A stretch of DNA of 64,000 bases from Natrinema hispanicum (GCF_004217335.1 NZ_SHMP01000003.1:1-64000); one strand, 5' to 3'. Positions 1-9,601 are shown, numbered from the stretch's first letter. Notes: generated from the sequence alone by a model not told the origin. A program made the numbers and translations.

Positions 1-303
1 CTCGTCGTCGATATCGACATCGGCACTGGCCACGGCACTGCTCCCGCCACTGTCACCGTTTCCATCGAGGGCCCGGTCGTAGGCCTCACGATCGGCGATC
101 GCAAACCCTCCGTCGCCGATCGATCATAAGTCCTTTCTCGATCGAACCGCCCCACCATCGGCCGCTGCGTCAGCTCGTCGCTGACGTCGGCCCACTGGAC
201 CTCGCCGCGTTCTTGTCGGCTTCCTCGCGGATTGCCTCGAGCGCATCCGCCATCGAGGAATCCTCACGGACGAGGGCGTCGATCTTCTCGCTGTACGCGT
301 CAT
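1..303 (-). pseudogene. Decayed N-terminus of a DUF106 (EMC3/TMCO1-like) membrane protein gene, cut by the window edge
   Basis: Read on the minus strand, the N-terminal part of a haloarchaeal DUF106 protein is spread over several frames. It starts at ATG 303-301 (MTRTA), continues after a 1-nt loss near 290 (EKIDALVREDSSMADALEA), shifts near 204 (EVQWADVSDEL), near 167 (SGRWWGGSIEKGLMID) and near 118 (GFAIADREAYDRALDG). DUF106 proteins are YidC/EMC3-related membrane insertase-like proteins, and in archaea the gene often follows secY and adk, which fits this position after adk. Four small indels in 300 bases argue for decay, although low-quality sequence cannot be excluded. The membrane part would lie beyond the left edge. 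Confidence 0.6.
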
Positions 304-456
304 CTGCCCAAAGCTAGGCGTTCGTCCGGTATACAAGTGTTTTTTCTTCGGTAGTCCCAGTGTCCACGAGACCACGGATGTCGTCGACCGCTCGAGTCCG
401 GATAGATATACTATTCGGTACTTTTCAGCCAATATGACTGTTCGATCGGTCGGACC

Positions 457-469
457 TTTTATTATATGG
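457..469 (+). promoter_or_regulatory. TATA-like promoter element of the pilin-like gene
   Basis: The AT-rich stretch TTTTATTATATGG stands out from its surroundings and lies about 25-30 nt before the first possible start codons (486, 495). This is the usual haloarchaeal TATA-box spacing. Inferred from position and composition only. Confidence 0.4.
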
Positions 470-485
470 ATCTCCGAATTACTGG

Positions 486-1996
486 ATGATCGAAATGACT
501 TTGGGACGTAATGACGGCACAGCGATGCCATCGGAAAGAGGGGTGTCCGCAATACTTGGTTTCATTCTGTTAATTGGGATGGTGGCAAGCATCAGCGTCG
601 GTATTCTTCTCTTTGCCGGAGATGCGATGGAAGATGCAGAACAACGTTCGGCAAACGAACGTGTCGAGCAGTCGTTCGTCGAGTTGAGCCAGCAGATGCA
701 GACTGCATCGTCAAACGACGATGTCTCACACTCTATCGACCTTGACGTGGGTCAGTCAGGGGCAGTTGTCAAGAAGGACACGGGCCATATTACTGTAACA
801 TCGGACGCACTTAGTAAGGATATCAACCTCACCATCGGAACGATCGAGTACGAGAGCGACGATGGGACAAAGCTTGCCTATCAATCAGGATCAGTCTTTC
901 GTGAGACTGGTAACGAGACCCAGGTCGTCTCAGCACCGCCAATTCACTATGAGACTGAGACAGATACGCTTACACTCCCAGTTTCGGCTGTCGCTGGTGA
1001 ACAAAAACTCGGGTCCGGCGACGTCTCTATCAGCCATACCAATACGACCACGTTTCAAGAAGCGAACGTCGTTCAAAATGAGGACGTGACGATCACAGTC
1101 AAAAGCGACTACTATCGCGGCTGGGAGTCGTTCTTCCGAAATCAGGCAGGAGATACATCAGTGCAGTACGTCGATCACGAAAACCGGACCGTCGAAGTCA
1201 AAGTCGGATATATCGACCTTGAGAATGCCTTCGATTCGGGAGTGACGTACTCCGAGGATATTAGCGATTTCAAAGACGAGTTCGGAGATGAAGCGCGGGT
1301 CGGTAATATGCCGGAAATGGACCCAGTCATAGAGCAAATGGTTGAGGATGCAAAAGATGATCCAGAGGATGATATAGAGGATCTCGGTGTCGTTAATGGT
1401 GATGAACACCTGGATGAGGGAATGTATTATGCCGAAGAAGTAAACCTCCAAGATAACAGTGATGAAATTTATGCTGATGCTTCCGACGGGAATGTTACTC
1501 TAATCGTTGATGGAGATATTACAGTCTCTCATAATGATGCAGAGATCACTGCCGATACCGATGATGAAGATCACGCGTTTCGCGTGTATTTGACAGGAGA
1601 CTTTAATATGGATAAGGGCGAAGTGGCACCTGATCCGTCGGACGGCACGGCAAAAGCAGAACAATTGCAAGTGTACGGAACATCCGAACTAGACGCTCGA
1701 TTTGGAAGGGTTATTTTCACGGAACGTTCTATGCAGCAAGTGACGATTGGGATGGGTCGAATGAGTTAGTCAGCGGTAAGAAGGATAAATACCAAGTCGT
1801 TATCCAATCAAACCCAACATTCAATGGGGCTCTTGTAACTCATTCATCGAATATCCATGCAGATGCGGCAGACTTCACGTACGACGAGACTCTAGAAGAC
1901 GAAGACTTCGATGCATATCCGCAAGGATACGAACTGCCGCCGGACCTTACCTACCTCAACGTCGTCAAACACGAAGTCGAGGTCGAACAGAACTGA
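486..1996 (+). pseudogene. Pilin-like secreted protein (DUF7289-like), frameshifted near its 3' end
   Basis: The N-terminus (RGVSAILGFILLIGMVASI, about residues 18-36) is a class III/type IV pilin-like signal: a short polar segment followed by one hydrophobic helix, as cleaved by the archaeal prepilin peptidase. The rest is a long acidic Thr/Asp-rich surface domain resembling haloarchaeal DUF7289 proteins. The first frame stops at 1769, but the family-like C-terminus (GYFHGTFYAASDDWDG to PPDLTYLNVVKHEVEVE) continues in the frame shifted by one base from about 1709 and ends at TGA 1994-1996. One base seems lost within the run GGAAGGG at 1704-1710. Starts at 486, 495 or 525 are possible. GC content is visibly lower than in the neighbours, suggesting acquired DNA. 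Its stop abuts that of adk with no gap. Confidence 0.65.
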
Positions 1997-2632
1997 CTAC
2001 GCTGCGTCCTCGATCGTCGCCTTCACGTCTTCCCAGACCTCGTCGGGTGCCTGCTCGCCGTCGACACGCTCTAAGTCGCCCTGCTCGTCGTAGTATTCGA
2101 TGACCGGTTCGGTGTTCTCGTGGAAGACGGACAGTCGCTCGCGGACCGTCTCCTCGGTGTCGTCGTCACGCTGGACGAGTCGCTCCTCAACTTCGGGGTC
2201 CTCCGGCGGGTTGTACTCGACGTGGTAGATGTCGCCCGTCTCGGGGTCCATCCGGCGGCCCGTCAGGCGGTGGACGAGTTCCTCCTCGCCGACCTCGAGG
2301 TAAAGCGCGAGATCGAGGTCAGTCATGTCCTCGAGTTCCTCGGCCTGCTCTAGGTTCCGTGGATAGCCGTCGAGAACGAAGCCGTCGGCCTGGCTGAGTG
2401 CCTCGTCGACGATGGCGTTGACGACCTCGTCGGGGACGAGCTCGCCCTGATCCATGTATTCACCCGGCGTGTCGTACTCGGTGTCCATATCGGAGATATC
2501 CATCTCCTTGTTGTTCCGAAGCGCGTCACCGGTGGTGATGTGATCGACGTCGAACGCTTCGATGATCTTTGCACTCTGGGTCCCCTTCCCTGCCCCGGGT
2601 GCACCCAGGATCAGGATTCGTGGCTGTGCCAT
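1997..2632 (-). CDS. adk: Adenylate kinase
   Basis: A 211-residue adenylate kinase that interconverts ATP + AMP and 2 ADP in the cytoplasm. The P-loop [10 protein letters not shown] is at residues 9-18, an NMP-binding region follows (TTGDALR), then the [13 protein letters not shown] segment and the LID region with [12 protein letters not shown]. The length is normal for the long bacterial/haloarchaeal type. The start [13 protein letters not shown] is chosen because the P-loop sits immediately behind it. In many archaea adk follows secY directly; here about 8 kb containing oxidase genes lies between them. It converges with the broken pilin-like gene. Confidence 0.95.
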   Translation of the reverse strand: MAQPRILILGAPGAGKGTQSAKIIEAFDVDHITTGDALRNNKEMDISDMDTEYDTPGEYMDQGELVPDEVVNAIVDEALSQADGFVLDGYPRNLEQAEELEDMTDLDLALYLEVGEEELVHRLTGRRMDPETGDIYHVEYNPPEDPEVEERLVQRDDDTEETVRERLSVFHENTEPVIEYYDEQGDLERVDGEQAPDEVWEDVKATIEDAA

Positions 2633-2690
2633 ATGGCACCGTTCATGCCCATCACATAAAGGCTTAAAGAATCGAGCACGTCCATCTACT

Positions 2691-3113
2691 ATGACCCGCT
2701 TCGACGCGTCTGAGCCCACTGAGCGACGGAAACTGTACGTCGATGCGATTACGGCCCATCGCGAACGCGCCAGCGGATTTCTGACGCTCGAGGCAGACGA
2801 CACTGCCTACGAAGAACGCGATGACACAGCCGACCAGTCCGCCGCAGCGTTGGGCGTGCCGTGGATTCAGTTCGGTGATGGAACGGTCAATCTCGACTGT
2901 ACCGACGCGGAACTCGAGGCGCTGAAAGACCTGCTTGAGGCGTTTCCGGCGTTCAAAATCGATGACCTGACGCGGCCCGACGACGCCGACGGGATCAACG
3001 TTCGGGTCAGCGCAAAGGCAGATGCAAACCGGATCGCCCAGTTCATCGACGACGTCTTTCTCGAGGTGTATGACCTCCCGTCGACGGTTCGTATCTGGCT
3101 CGTCGACGTGTGA
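2691..3113 (+). CDS. Conserved haloarchaeal hypothetical protein
   Basis: A 140-residue soluble acidic protein starting [20 protein letters not shown]. No signal peptide, membrane segment or catalytic motif is visible. The N-terminal half is rich in charged helix-forming residues, and the C-terminal part ([22 protein letters not shown]) looks like an alpha/beta segment. It is divergent from adk, and the AT-rich patch ATAAAGGCTTAAAG at 2656-2669 is the likely promoter. Composition and codon use are typical of the genome, so the reading frame is credible. Function unknown. Confidence 0.75.
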   Translation: MTRFDASEPTERRKLYVDAITAHRERASGFLTLEADDTAYEERDDTADQSAAALGVPWIQFGDGTVNLDCTDAELEALKDLLEAFPAFKIDDLTRPDDADGINVRVSAKADANRIAQFIDDVFLEVYDLPSTVRIWLVDV

Positions 3114-3382
3114 GCAATTGGTTGTCGTATCAACTGACGCAGGTCATACACCGATCGTACGACCGCTGTGCGATCGATATGGAACTCGTTTCAGTTTGTA
3201 TGGGCAGATGTCTGCCAGCTACGCGTTCCGGTCGACTCGAGGCGTGACGAGCACGCTCGAACAGCGACGTCGCTTCGAGAAACAGATCGCCACCGCGTCG
3301 TGAGATGGCATCCTCGTTGGCCGGTGAACATCGATCGACGAGGCGAGAACAGGTCGGCAGTTCAGCCGATGGTCGCGGTGCG

Positions 3383-3646
3383 TTACTGGATCGAATAACC
3401 TGCTGCGAGGGTGAGCAGGACGACCATAAACGCTGCAACGGCCATCGTGTAGGTGACCGACCGTGGCTCGTATTTGAGGTGCTGGAAGTACCCCGCGATC
3501 AGTCCGACCTTGATAGCTGCCAGCACCAGCGTGCCACCTACTGCCATTGTGTAGGTGAAGAAGTCGAAGTGGAAGAAGACGAACTTCCCCGTAGCCAGCA
3601 GTACCAGTGCCACGTAAATCAATGCGTAGTTCCGAACACTCGCCAT
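3383..3646 (-). CDS. Cytochrome c oxidase subunit IV-like membrane protein
   Basis: An 87-residue protein with three predicted membrane helices (about residues 6-20, 33-54 and 65-84) and the motif YFQHLKYEPRS between helices 2 and 3. This is the pattern of the prokaryotic cytochrome c oxidase subunit IV family, a small accessory subunit of heme-copper oxidases. The start MASVRNYALIY follows a TATA-like element by about 25 nt, suggesting a leaderless transcript. It lies 2.4 kb downstream of the coxB-coxAC operon on the same strand and probably belongs to that oxidase. Confidence 0.8.
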   Translation of the reverse strand: MASVRNYALIYVALVLLATGKFVFFHFDFFTYTMAVGGTLVLAAIKVGLIAGYFQHLKYEPRSVTYTMAVAAFMVVLLTLAAGYSIQ

Positions 3647-3670
3647 TGGTGGGGAATGTGAGAGACGAAT

Positions 3671-3678
3671 ACTTATAG
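3671..3678 (-). promoter_or_regulatory. TATA-like element for the subunit IV-like gene
   Basis: On the minus strand the octamer GCTATAAG lies about 25-32 nt before the ATG at 3646. This spacing predicts transcription starting at or next to the start codon. Confidence 0.5.
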
Positions 3679-3780
3679 CTTCCTCATACGATCGCTTGGG
3701 ACCATTCGGCACGGACGCGAGTCTATCCGTGGCTCCACAGAAGCGACACGTAGATGGAACACCGGTTCGAATTGCCGACA

Positions 3781-5184
3781 ATGAGTAGACGTTCGGCTTT
3801 GGTTCGCCGAGCCGGTATCGGGGTCGTGTTCGCGCTCGTAACTCTCATTGTGGGCAGCGGTGTCGTCGCCGCGAGTATGACCGCCTCTGGTCTCATGGAC
3901 GGCAGTGGTGATGTCGCCATTCCAACGTGGCTGTACCTCGCAACTGGCGGCGGTACCGTCGGCGCATCAGCACTGTTGACCATGCTCGTCACCGACCGCG
4001 ACATGATCGGAACCTACCACGATCGCACACTCGAGGCGACTATTGATCGCCTCCGTACCGGGGGCTCGCTGTTGTTCGGCGCGATCGGTCTGCTTGGGCT
4101 TGCGATCATCCTCGTTGCTGGGTTCGTCGGTCCAGCTATCGGGTTGGTCAGCGTGACTGTGCTGGCAACGTTCGTCGGTGGGCGGGCGCTGCTGACGATC
4201 TTTGCGTACACCGTCGGCAACCCGTGGCCGGCGCTCAACCCATGGCGACGCATCGCTGCAGCGCTTCCCAACGACTTCGAGACGTACCCGCCGGCCTTTG
4301 GCTCCTGGCCCGCCGTCGTGGCACTGTTGACGTTCGTCTGGCTCGAGGTCGTCGCTCCACTGACTACCTCGACGACCGTGCTAGCGCTGATGCTCGTCAT
4401 GTATTCGCTGTTTACGATCTCGAGTGCGGTCATTTTCTCGCCGGAGACGTGGTTTCGACGCGGCGACCCCCTCTCGCTGTGGTTTCGACTCTACAGCGCC
4501 GTCGCGCCGATCCAGCGGACCCCCGACGGACTCGAGTTTCGCTATCCCGGGTCGAAACTGGGTGAAGACGACGTGATCACTGATACTTCCCTCGTGGCCT
4601 TCGTGCTCGCGCTGGTCTGGGAGCTGACCTACAGCGGGTTCATCGTCACGCCGGCTGGAGTCAGGACCGTCGAAGCGCTCGTCGGGTTCGGTGTGCCGCC
4701 AGTGCTCGTCTATCTGTTCTTGCTCGGTGGTGGGTTCGCCCTGTTCTGGAAGGTATACTGGATCGCGATCGACCGAACCCGTGAGCGGGCCGAGACGTAT
4801 CTCTCCCGTGAGTACCTCGGACTCCGGTTTGCTGCACCACTGCTTGCGATCGCGGCCGGCTACCACTTCGCTCACTACATCGCCTTTGCGATCTCGCTGT
4901 GGCCGGCGCTCGTCGGCGCACTCGCGTCGCCGCTTTCCCCGCCGCCGAACCCAACCCAGTACGTAGTGCCGGGCTGGTTCGGATACATCGAAATCGCTGG
5001 CATTCTGGTCGGCCACATCCTCGCGGTGTGGGTCTCACATACCGTCTCGTTCGATCTCTTTCCCGGGAAACTTCAGGCGATCAGGAGCCAGTACCCGCTC
5101 ATCGTCGTTATGATCGTTTTCACGATGGCGAGCCTCTATCTCGTCTCGCAAGGGACGATGAGCCCGCCGTACGTCCCGAACTGA
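3781..5184 (+). CDS. Polytopic membrane protein of unknown function next to oxidase genes
   Basis: A 467-residue integral membrane protein with roughly 11-12 hydrophobic helices and few soluble loops. The segment YTVGNPWPALNPWRRIA resembles a family of prokaryotic membrane proteins often annotated, probably wrongly, as fenitrothion hydrolase. No hydrolase motif is visible. A conserved-looking C-terminal part has several membrane His residues (GYHFAHYIAF, GHILAVWVSH), which could bind metal or heme. Its position between oxidase genes suggests a role in oxidase biogenesis or copper handling, but that is inference. An in-frame ATG at 3754 would add nine residues. Confidence 0.8.
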   Translation: MSRRSALVRRAGIGVVFALVTLIVGSGVVAASMTASGLMDGSGDVAIPTWLYLATGGGTVGASALLTMLVTDRDMIGTYHDRTLEATIDRLRTGGSLLFGAIGLLGLAIILVAGFVGPAIGLVSVTVLATFVGGRALLTIFAYTVGNPWPALNPWRRIAAALPNDFETYPPAFGSWPAVVALLTFVWLEVVAPLTTSTTVLALMLVMYSLFTISSAVIFSPETWFRRGDPLSLWFRLYSAVAPIQRTPDGLEFRYPGSKLGEDDVITDTSLVAFVLALVWELTYSGFIVTPAGVRTVEALVGFGVPPVLVYLFLLGGGFALFWKVYWIAIDRTRERAETYLSREYLGLRFAAPLLAIAAGYHFAHYIAFAISLWPALVGALASPLSPPPNPTQYVVPGWFGYIEIAGILVGHILAVWVSHTVSFDLFPGKLQAIRSQYPLIVVMIVFTMASLYLVSQGTMSPPYVPN

Positions 5185-5289
5185 GCCGGAATGGACACGC
5201 GTTCGCCCATTACGACAACGTCGTCGTCGTGTTCAATCGGCGTGCCGAACCGGCAAACACTTCCTCACAGTCCCGTAAGTGCCAATTGA

Positions 5290-5577
5290 ATGGCGACTGA
5301 CCGAACGCTCGAGCGGGAGTACGAGGTGCCACCGGACGAAACGCCCGCCACAACCTGTCCGTACTGTGGACGGCCGTTTCGATCAGAGCGATACGCGACG
5401 TTCCACATCGGCGTCGAGCACGCCGAGGTCTGCTCCGACGACGAACGCGAGGCATTCGAGGAGGAACTCGGCGACGAGGAGTACGAGCTGTTCACGTTTC
5501 ACTTCAAGGCAGCTGTCTCCGTGTTTCTGGTCTACTTCCTCTTTACGTTCATTTACGCGCTGGTCTGGTCCGGCTAG
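5290..5577 (+). CDS. Small zinc-finger membrane protein (DUF7410-like)
   Basis: A 95-residue protein with a C2H2-like zinc site near residues 23-45 (CPYCGRPFRSERYATFHIGVEH), an acidic helix, then one C-terminal membrane helix (AAVSVFLVYFLFTFIYALVW). Haloarchaea carry such proteins beside cytochrome oxidase genes. The zinc finger would face the cytoplasm with the protein tail-anchored. It follows the polytopic membrane protein on the same strand after a 105-nt gap. Function unknown; a role in oxidase assembly is a guess from position. Confidence 0.75.
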   Translation: MATDRTLEREYEVPPDETPATTCPYCGRPFRSERYATFHIGVEHAEVCSDDEREAFEEELGDEEYELFTFHFKAAVSVFLVYFLFTFIYALVWSG

Positions 5578-5612
5578 TCGGTAGCCGACGGGTTTGTTGT
5601 CTGTGTCGTCTC

Positions 5613-5975
5613 TCAGACGAGCGAGACGTCTGTCGAGGACGCAGTGGCTGTTCTGATCTGTCGGTCGTTGTTCGATAGCCCCTCGCTCGCTCGGACACAG
5701 CACTGACTGTCGCCCAGTATGATACTGTCGACATCAGTCAGCGAAGGCTCGATCGTGTTTCGACGCCTATTGCCGTCGGAGTCGTCCGACGAGTCGGCGT
5801 CCAGCACTCGCGGCGACACCGCTAGCGGCCGCGTCTCGCGTTCGATCGACGTATGAACCGTGTTATCCAGCAGTATGAGTTCCCGATCGGATCGAACTGA
5901 GACACTGCGATAGCGTGACGGTGTCGGTCCCTGGGGATGGATCTGCAACGCCGCAGTCCAGTCAGCGACGGTCAC
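5613..5975 (-). CDS. Possible hypothetical protein
   Basis: A 120-codon open frame (MTVADWTAALQIHPQGPTP) with GC-rich third positions and a moderately acidic product. It lies downstream of and on the same strand as coxAC. No domain is recognisable and Arg/Ser are unusually frequent, so this may be a chance frame in an otherwise empty 500-base interval. Confidence 0.3.
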   Translation of the reverse strand: MTVADWTAALQIHPQGPTPSRYRSVSVRSDRELILLDNTVHTSIERETRPLAVSPRVLDADSSDDSDGNRRRNTIEPSLTDVDSIILGDSQCCVRASEGLSNNDRQIRTATASSTDVSLV

Positions 5976-6083
5976 GACACAGTCACAGGAGCCGTCAAGC
6001 GATGCTGTCGCTGTCCGGCATGTCTAAAGTAGAAACGCAGTGAGAAAACGAAAGGTAGCCTGTGCCTGTGTAGCGGCGGACCG

Positions 6084-8576
6084 CTACATCAGGTAGAACA
6101 GTGGGAACAGGAAGACCCACACGATGTCGACGAAGTGCCAGTAGAGCCCGAAGTACTCGACTGGCATGTGATCCTCGAGGTAGGCGTCGACGGTCACGAC
6201 GCGGTAGATCATGAACAGGGCGATCAACAGCCCGAGGATGACGTGTAGCGCGTGTAGGCCGGTCGTCACGAAGTAGATCGAGTACTCGAGGCCACTGAAC
6301 CAGTAGTGACCGTCAGCGAACTTGCTGGTGTACTCGAAGCCCTTGACGCCCATGAACACGAAGCCAAGTAGGACTGTCGTGGTGAGCGCGCCGAGTAGCC
6401 CTTTCTTGTTCCCGCGTTCTGCCATCACATGTGCGATGACGACCGCGAAACTCGAGGTCAACAGGACGTAGGTGTTGAACAGTCCTGCTTCGGTGATGGA
6501 AGCGAGATGCCAGTTGTTCCAGCCCATGTTGAGGCGCATGAAGACGAAGGCACCGATCGCTGCACCGAAGACGACGACGTCGGATGCCAGGAAGAACCAG
6601 ACACCCAGCTTCTCGTTGTTGATTCCGCCGAACGGCCAGCGCTCGGCAACCTCCATCTCAGGTGCCTCGAACTGCTCGCGGCCGAACTGGAACAGCGTGA
6701 TTCCGAGCAGGACGATCCCCAGTCCGGTCAGGGCGGGATAGACGACGCTCTTCGGCGGTGCCTCGGACAGGGTCACGAAGTCACCGCTGTGGATGTTAGA
6801 CTGGACGAAGTCGTAGACGTACGGTGTCAGTCCGCTGATGCCAAGGAAGAACGTGAACGTCGCGACACCGATGCCGAACGGCCAGATGCTGGCGTGGTCG
6901 GCGTGTTCTTCTTCGTGGCTCGCTGTGGCCGTCGCAGTCGCACCCTGTGCGATCCCACCGTCGGTTGCAGTCGGGGTGTCGTCGACGAACTCGAGGTTCC
7001 CACTGGCGTAGCTTGGCCGGTCCGGCCAGTTCTCGAGCGGTGGGGGCGAGGGAATCGCCCATTCGGCGGTTCGCGAGTGGGTCCACGGGTTGTCGGGCGC
7101 GTCGGGACCCGAGATGAAACTCTTTGCGAGCGTCACGAACACGAGCAGGAAGCCGAGTCCGAGGACGAACGCACCGGCGGTCGCAAGCTGGTGATAGAGC
7201 TGTGCGCTTTCGTTGTAGTGGAAGATACGTCGGGGCGTCTCCCAGGTGAGGAACATCGGGAAGTACAGCAGATTAAAGCCGAAGAAGTACACGGCGAAGC
7301 TGAGTTTCCCGAGTCGTTCGGAGTACATCTTGCCGGAGATCTTTGGCCACCAGTAGTAGAGGCCGCCGATCAGCGCGGTGACACCGGAGACCATCACGTA
7401 GTGGAAGTGCGCGACGACCCAGTAGGTGCCACGGAACTCGTAGTCAAGCACGACGGCACCCAGGAAGACACCGGTAATCCCGCCGAGGATGAACAACAGC
7501 AGTGCACCCAGCGAGAACAGGAACGGCGTCGTAAACCGAATGCGGCCCTTGATCATGGTGTAGATCATCGCGAACACCATTAGGTCGAAGGGCAACGAGA
7601 TTCCGATCGTCGTCGCCATGAACAGCGTCTTGATCGGGAGGTTGATCGTCGACAGGAACATGTGGTGCATCCAGACGAGGAACGACTGGACCGCAACGAG
7701 GACCATCGCGATCATGACCCACTTGCGGCCGACCAGTCGCCGTCCAGTGAACGTCTGGAACGTCTCGAAGAGGACCCCGAGCGCGGGGAAGTAGACGATG
7801 TACACCTCTGGGTGACCGAAGAACCAGAAGATGTGCGCCCACAGGAGGCTCGAGCCCTCGTTGGTTGCGAAGTACTGCGTGAGGAACAGTCGGTCGATCG
7901 ACTGCAGCATCACTGCAGCGAGCAGCGCGGCGAACGCGAACAGCATCATCCAGGCCGTCAGTAGCCACGACCAGGAGAACATCGGCAGGTTCCACATCCC
8001 CATGCCCTCGGCACGGGAGCGGTGCATCGTCGTCAGGAAGTTCACCGTCCCAATCGTGACCGAGAAGCAAAACAGGACCACGCCGAGGATTGCGGCGTTA
8101 CCACCTGCCGTTGCTTCCATCACCGAGGTGTACATGGGCACGTTCAGCGGGGCGTACATCGTCCAGCCGCCGGAGAACGACCCACCCTGGAAGAACGAGA
8201 TGATGAACAGGATCCCCGAGAACAGGTAGAACCAGTAACTCAGGGCGTTCAGTCGTGGGAACGCGAGGTCTTTCGCCCCGATCTGAAGCGGGACGAAGTA
8301 GTTCGCGAAGCCGGATGCGATCGGTGAGAGGAACCAGAAGACCATTATCAGGCCATGGCCCGTCACCGACTGGTAGTACTGATCGTTCGTCAGCAGCGGT
8401 TCGCCACCGAGCATGAGGCCACCCGATTGCCACAGGTGTGCTCGGAACAGCAACGCGAGAACGCCGCCGAATATCAGGAAGAACAGGGACGTCGCGAGGT
8501 ACAGAATCCCGACGTCCTTGTGGTTGGTGGTCACCAACCATCGCTTGACCGACCGCATCGGCGGAAGATCACTCAT
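6084..8576 (-). CDS. coxAC: Cytochrome c oxidase subunits I and III, fused
   Basis: An 830-residue fusion. The first 560 residues are subunit I of a heme-copper oxidase reducing O2 to water while pumping protons: the low-spin heme ligands are H74 (TGHG) and H392, Cu-B ligands are H255 with Y259 (GHPEVY) and H304/H305 (WMHH), and the high-spin heme ligand is H390 (VAHFH). Glu in GHPEVY marks an A1-type enzyme. After an Ala/Thr-rich linker (about 530-555), residues about 560-830 are subunit III, with a membrane Glu (VKGFEY), HALHV, and the terminal YWHFVDIVWVFLFPLFYL block. Its start overlaps the coxB stop as TGATG, so the two are translationally coupled. I-III fusions are known in this enzyme class. 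Confidence 0.95.
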   Translation of the reverse strand: MSDLPPMRSVKRWLVTTNHKDVGILYLATSLFFLIFGGVLALLFRAHLWQSGGLMLGGEPLLTNDQYYQSVTGHGLIMVFWFLSPIASGFANYFVPLQIGAKDLAFPRLNALSYWFYLFSGILFIISFFQGGSFSGGWTMYAPLNVPMYTSVMEATAGGNAAILGVVLFCFSVTIGTVNFLTTMHRSRAEGMGMWNLPMFSWSWLLTAWMMLFAFAALLAAVMLQSIDRLFLTQYFATNEGSSLLWAHIFWFFGHPEVYIVYFPALGVLFETFQTFTGRRLVGRKWVMIAMVLVAVQSFLVWMHHMFLSTINLPIKTLFMATTIGISLPFDLMVFAMIYTMIKGRIRFTTPFLFSLGALLLFILGGITGVFLGAVVLDYEFRGTYWVVAHFHYVMVSGVTALIGGLYYWWPKISGKMYSERLGKLSFAVYFFGFNLLYFPMFLTWETPRRIFHYNESAQLYHQLATAGAFVLGLGFLLVFVTLAKSFISGPDAPDNPWTHSRTAEWAIPSPPPLENWPDRPSYASGNLEFVDDTPTATDGGIAQGATATATASHEEEHADHASIWPFGIGVATFTFFLGISGLTPYVYDFVQSNIHSGDFVTLSEAPPKSVVYPALTGLGIVLLGITLFQFGREQFEAPEMEVAERWPFGGINNEKLGVWFFLASDVVVFGAAIGAFVFMRLNMGWNNWHLASITEAGLFNTYVLLTSSFAVVIAHVMAERGNKKGLLGALTTTVLLGFVFMGVKGFEYTSKFADGHYWFSGLEYSIYFVTTGLHALHVILGLLIALFMIYRVVTVDAYLEDHMPVEYFGLYWHFVDIVWVFLFPLFYLM

Positions 8577-9571
8577 CAGGCGTCACCTCCGTCGTTCGTA
8601 TCGCTTGCAGTAGCATCACTTTCCGTTGCGTTCATCTCGAGCGTGTAGGTCTCGCTGACCGGACCAGTCATGTCGAACTGCTCTTCGACAGTTTCGAACT
8701 GACCGTCGGTCGACGTGATCGTCACGTTGTAGTTGCCACCGTGGTCGACATCGTTGATGGTGATCGTTCCATTCTCGTCGAAGTCATCGGCGGTGTACGT
8801 ACGCTCGAAGTCAGTTTCCTGGCTTTCGAGCGTCATCTCGTAGCCGTCCGTCACGGGGGACTCGTTGCCGTCAACCATCTCGAACTCCATCGTCAGCTGG
8901 TCGTCCATCCACGAGTCGAACTCGTCGGACGGCATGACATTGAGCGTCCCAACCATCGAGGTATGGGCTTCACCACAGAGTTCGAAACACTTGATGTTGT
9001 ACTCGCCGGGTTCTTCGGCTTCGAACCAGCTCTCGTCGACTTCGCCTGGAATCGCGTCGGCTTTCACCCGTTGATCGGGTATGCCAAACGTATGCCAGAC
9101 GTCACCTGAGGTTACTTGGACCCAAACTCGTTGGTCAGCTGGGACGCGAAGCGTACTCGTCGATTCGATCCCGTTGTCGTACTCGAAGAACCATGCGAAT
9201 CCCTCGCCGGTCACATCGACTTCCAGCGCTTCTTGCTGGCCACCGTCATCGGCACTGGGATCTTCGACGTACAGAAGCATCGTGTACGTCCAGATCACCA
9301 GCGAAATGACGATGACGGCGCTGATGCCGAACGAGAGGAACAGTTTTTTTCCGCCCTTTCCGCCTGTCGGTAACTCCCCGAGTGACGGCCGATCCTTGTC
9401 GTCGTCAGCCGTGTCGCTGTCACGATACTTGTACGCGTTGTACAAGGTGTACGCGACTACGACGATGCCGACGAGCGTTCCGAGTCCGAGAAATACCGTA
9501 AAGATACTCTCGAACACGTCAACGCGGGTCTGCTGCATCGGGGCAATGAGTGCGCTGTAAATTGTATTCAT
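8576..9571 (-). CDS. coxB: Cytochrome c oxidase subunit II
   Basis: A 331-residue subunit II that accepts electrons through the binuclear Cu-A centre and passes them to subunit I. Two membrane helices (about 20-46 and 78-101) are followed by an external cupredoxin domain. Cu-A ligands are H160 (DVWHTFG), C195, E197, C199, H203 and M206 (CFELCGEAHTSM). No heme-binding CXXCH follows, so an outside carrier such as a halocyanin is the likely donor. Beyond residue 220 there is an extra acidic beta-rich domain of about 110 residues, rich in Thr/Asp. The start MNTIYSALI has a TATA-like element at the right distance; MQQTRVDVF is an alternative. Confidence 0.93.
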   Translation of the reverse strand: MNTIYSALIAPMQQTRVDVFESIFTVFLGLGTLVGIVVVAYTLYNAYKYRDSDTADDDKDRPSLGELPTGGKGGKKLFLSFGISAVIVISLVIWTYTMLLYVEDPSADDGGQQEALEVDVTGEGFAWFFEYDNGIESTSTLRVPADQRVWVQVTSGDVWHTFGIPDQRVKADAIPGEVDESWFEAEEPGEYNIKCFELCGEAHTSMVGTLNVMPSDEFDSWMDDQLTMEFEMVDGNESPVTDGYEMTLESQETDFERTYTADDFDENGTITINDVDHGGNYNVTITSTDGQFETVEEQFDMTGPVSETYTLEMNATESDATASDTNDGGDA

Positions 9572-9587
9572 CTCTTTTGAAGGCCAG

Positions 9588-9595
9588 TTATATGT
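9588..9595 (-). promoter_or_regulatory. TATA-like element of the coxB-coxAC operon
   Basis: On the minus strand the element CATATAAC lies about 20 nt before the coxB ATG. The message would be leaderless or nearly so and would cover coxB and coxAC. Confidence 0.5.
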
Positions 9596-9601
9596 CGGAC
9601 G

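Noticed and set aside
3114..3382. Short frames on both strands between the 2691 gene and the oxidase subunit IV-like gene
   Set aside because: All are short, overlapping and basic; no start context or domain supports any of them.
6429..7583. 384-codon plus-strand frame opposite coxAC
   Set aside because: Antisense of conserved oxidase sequence, with no domain of its own.
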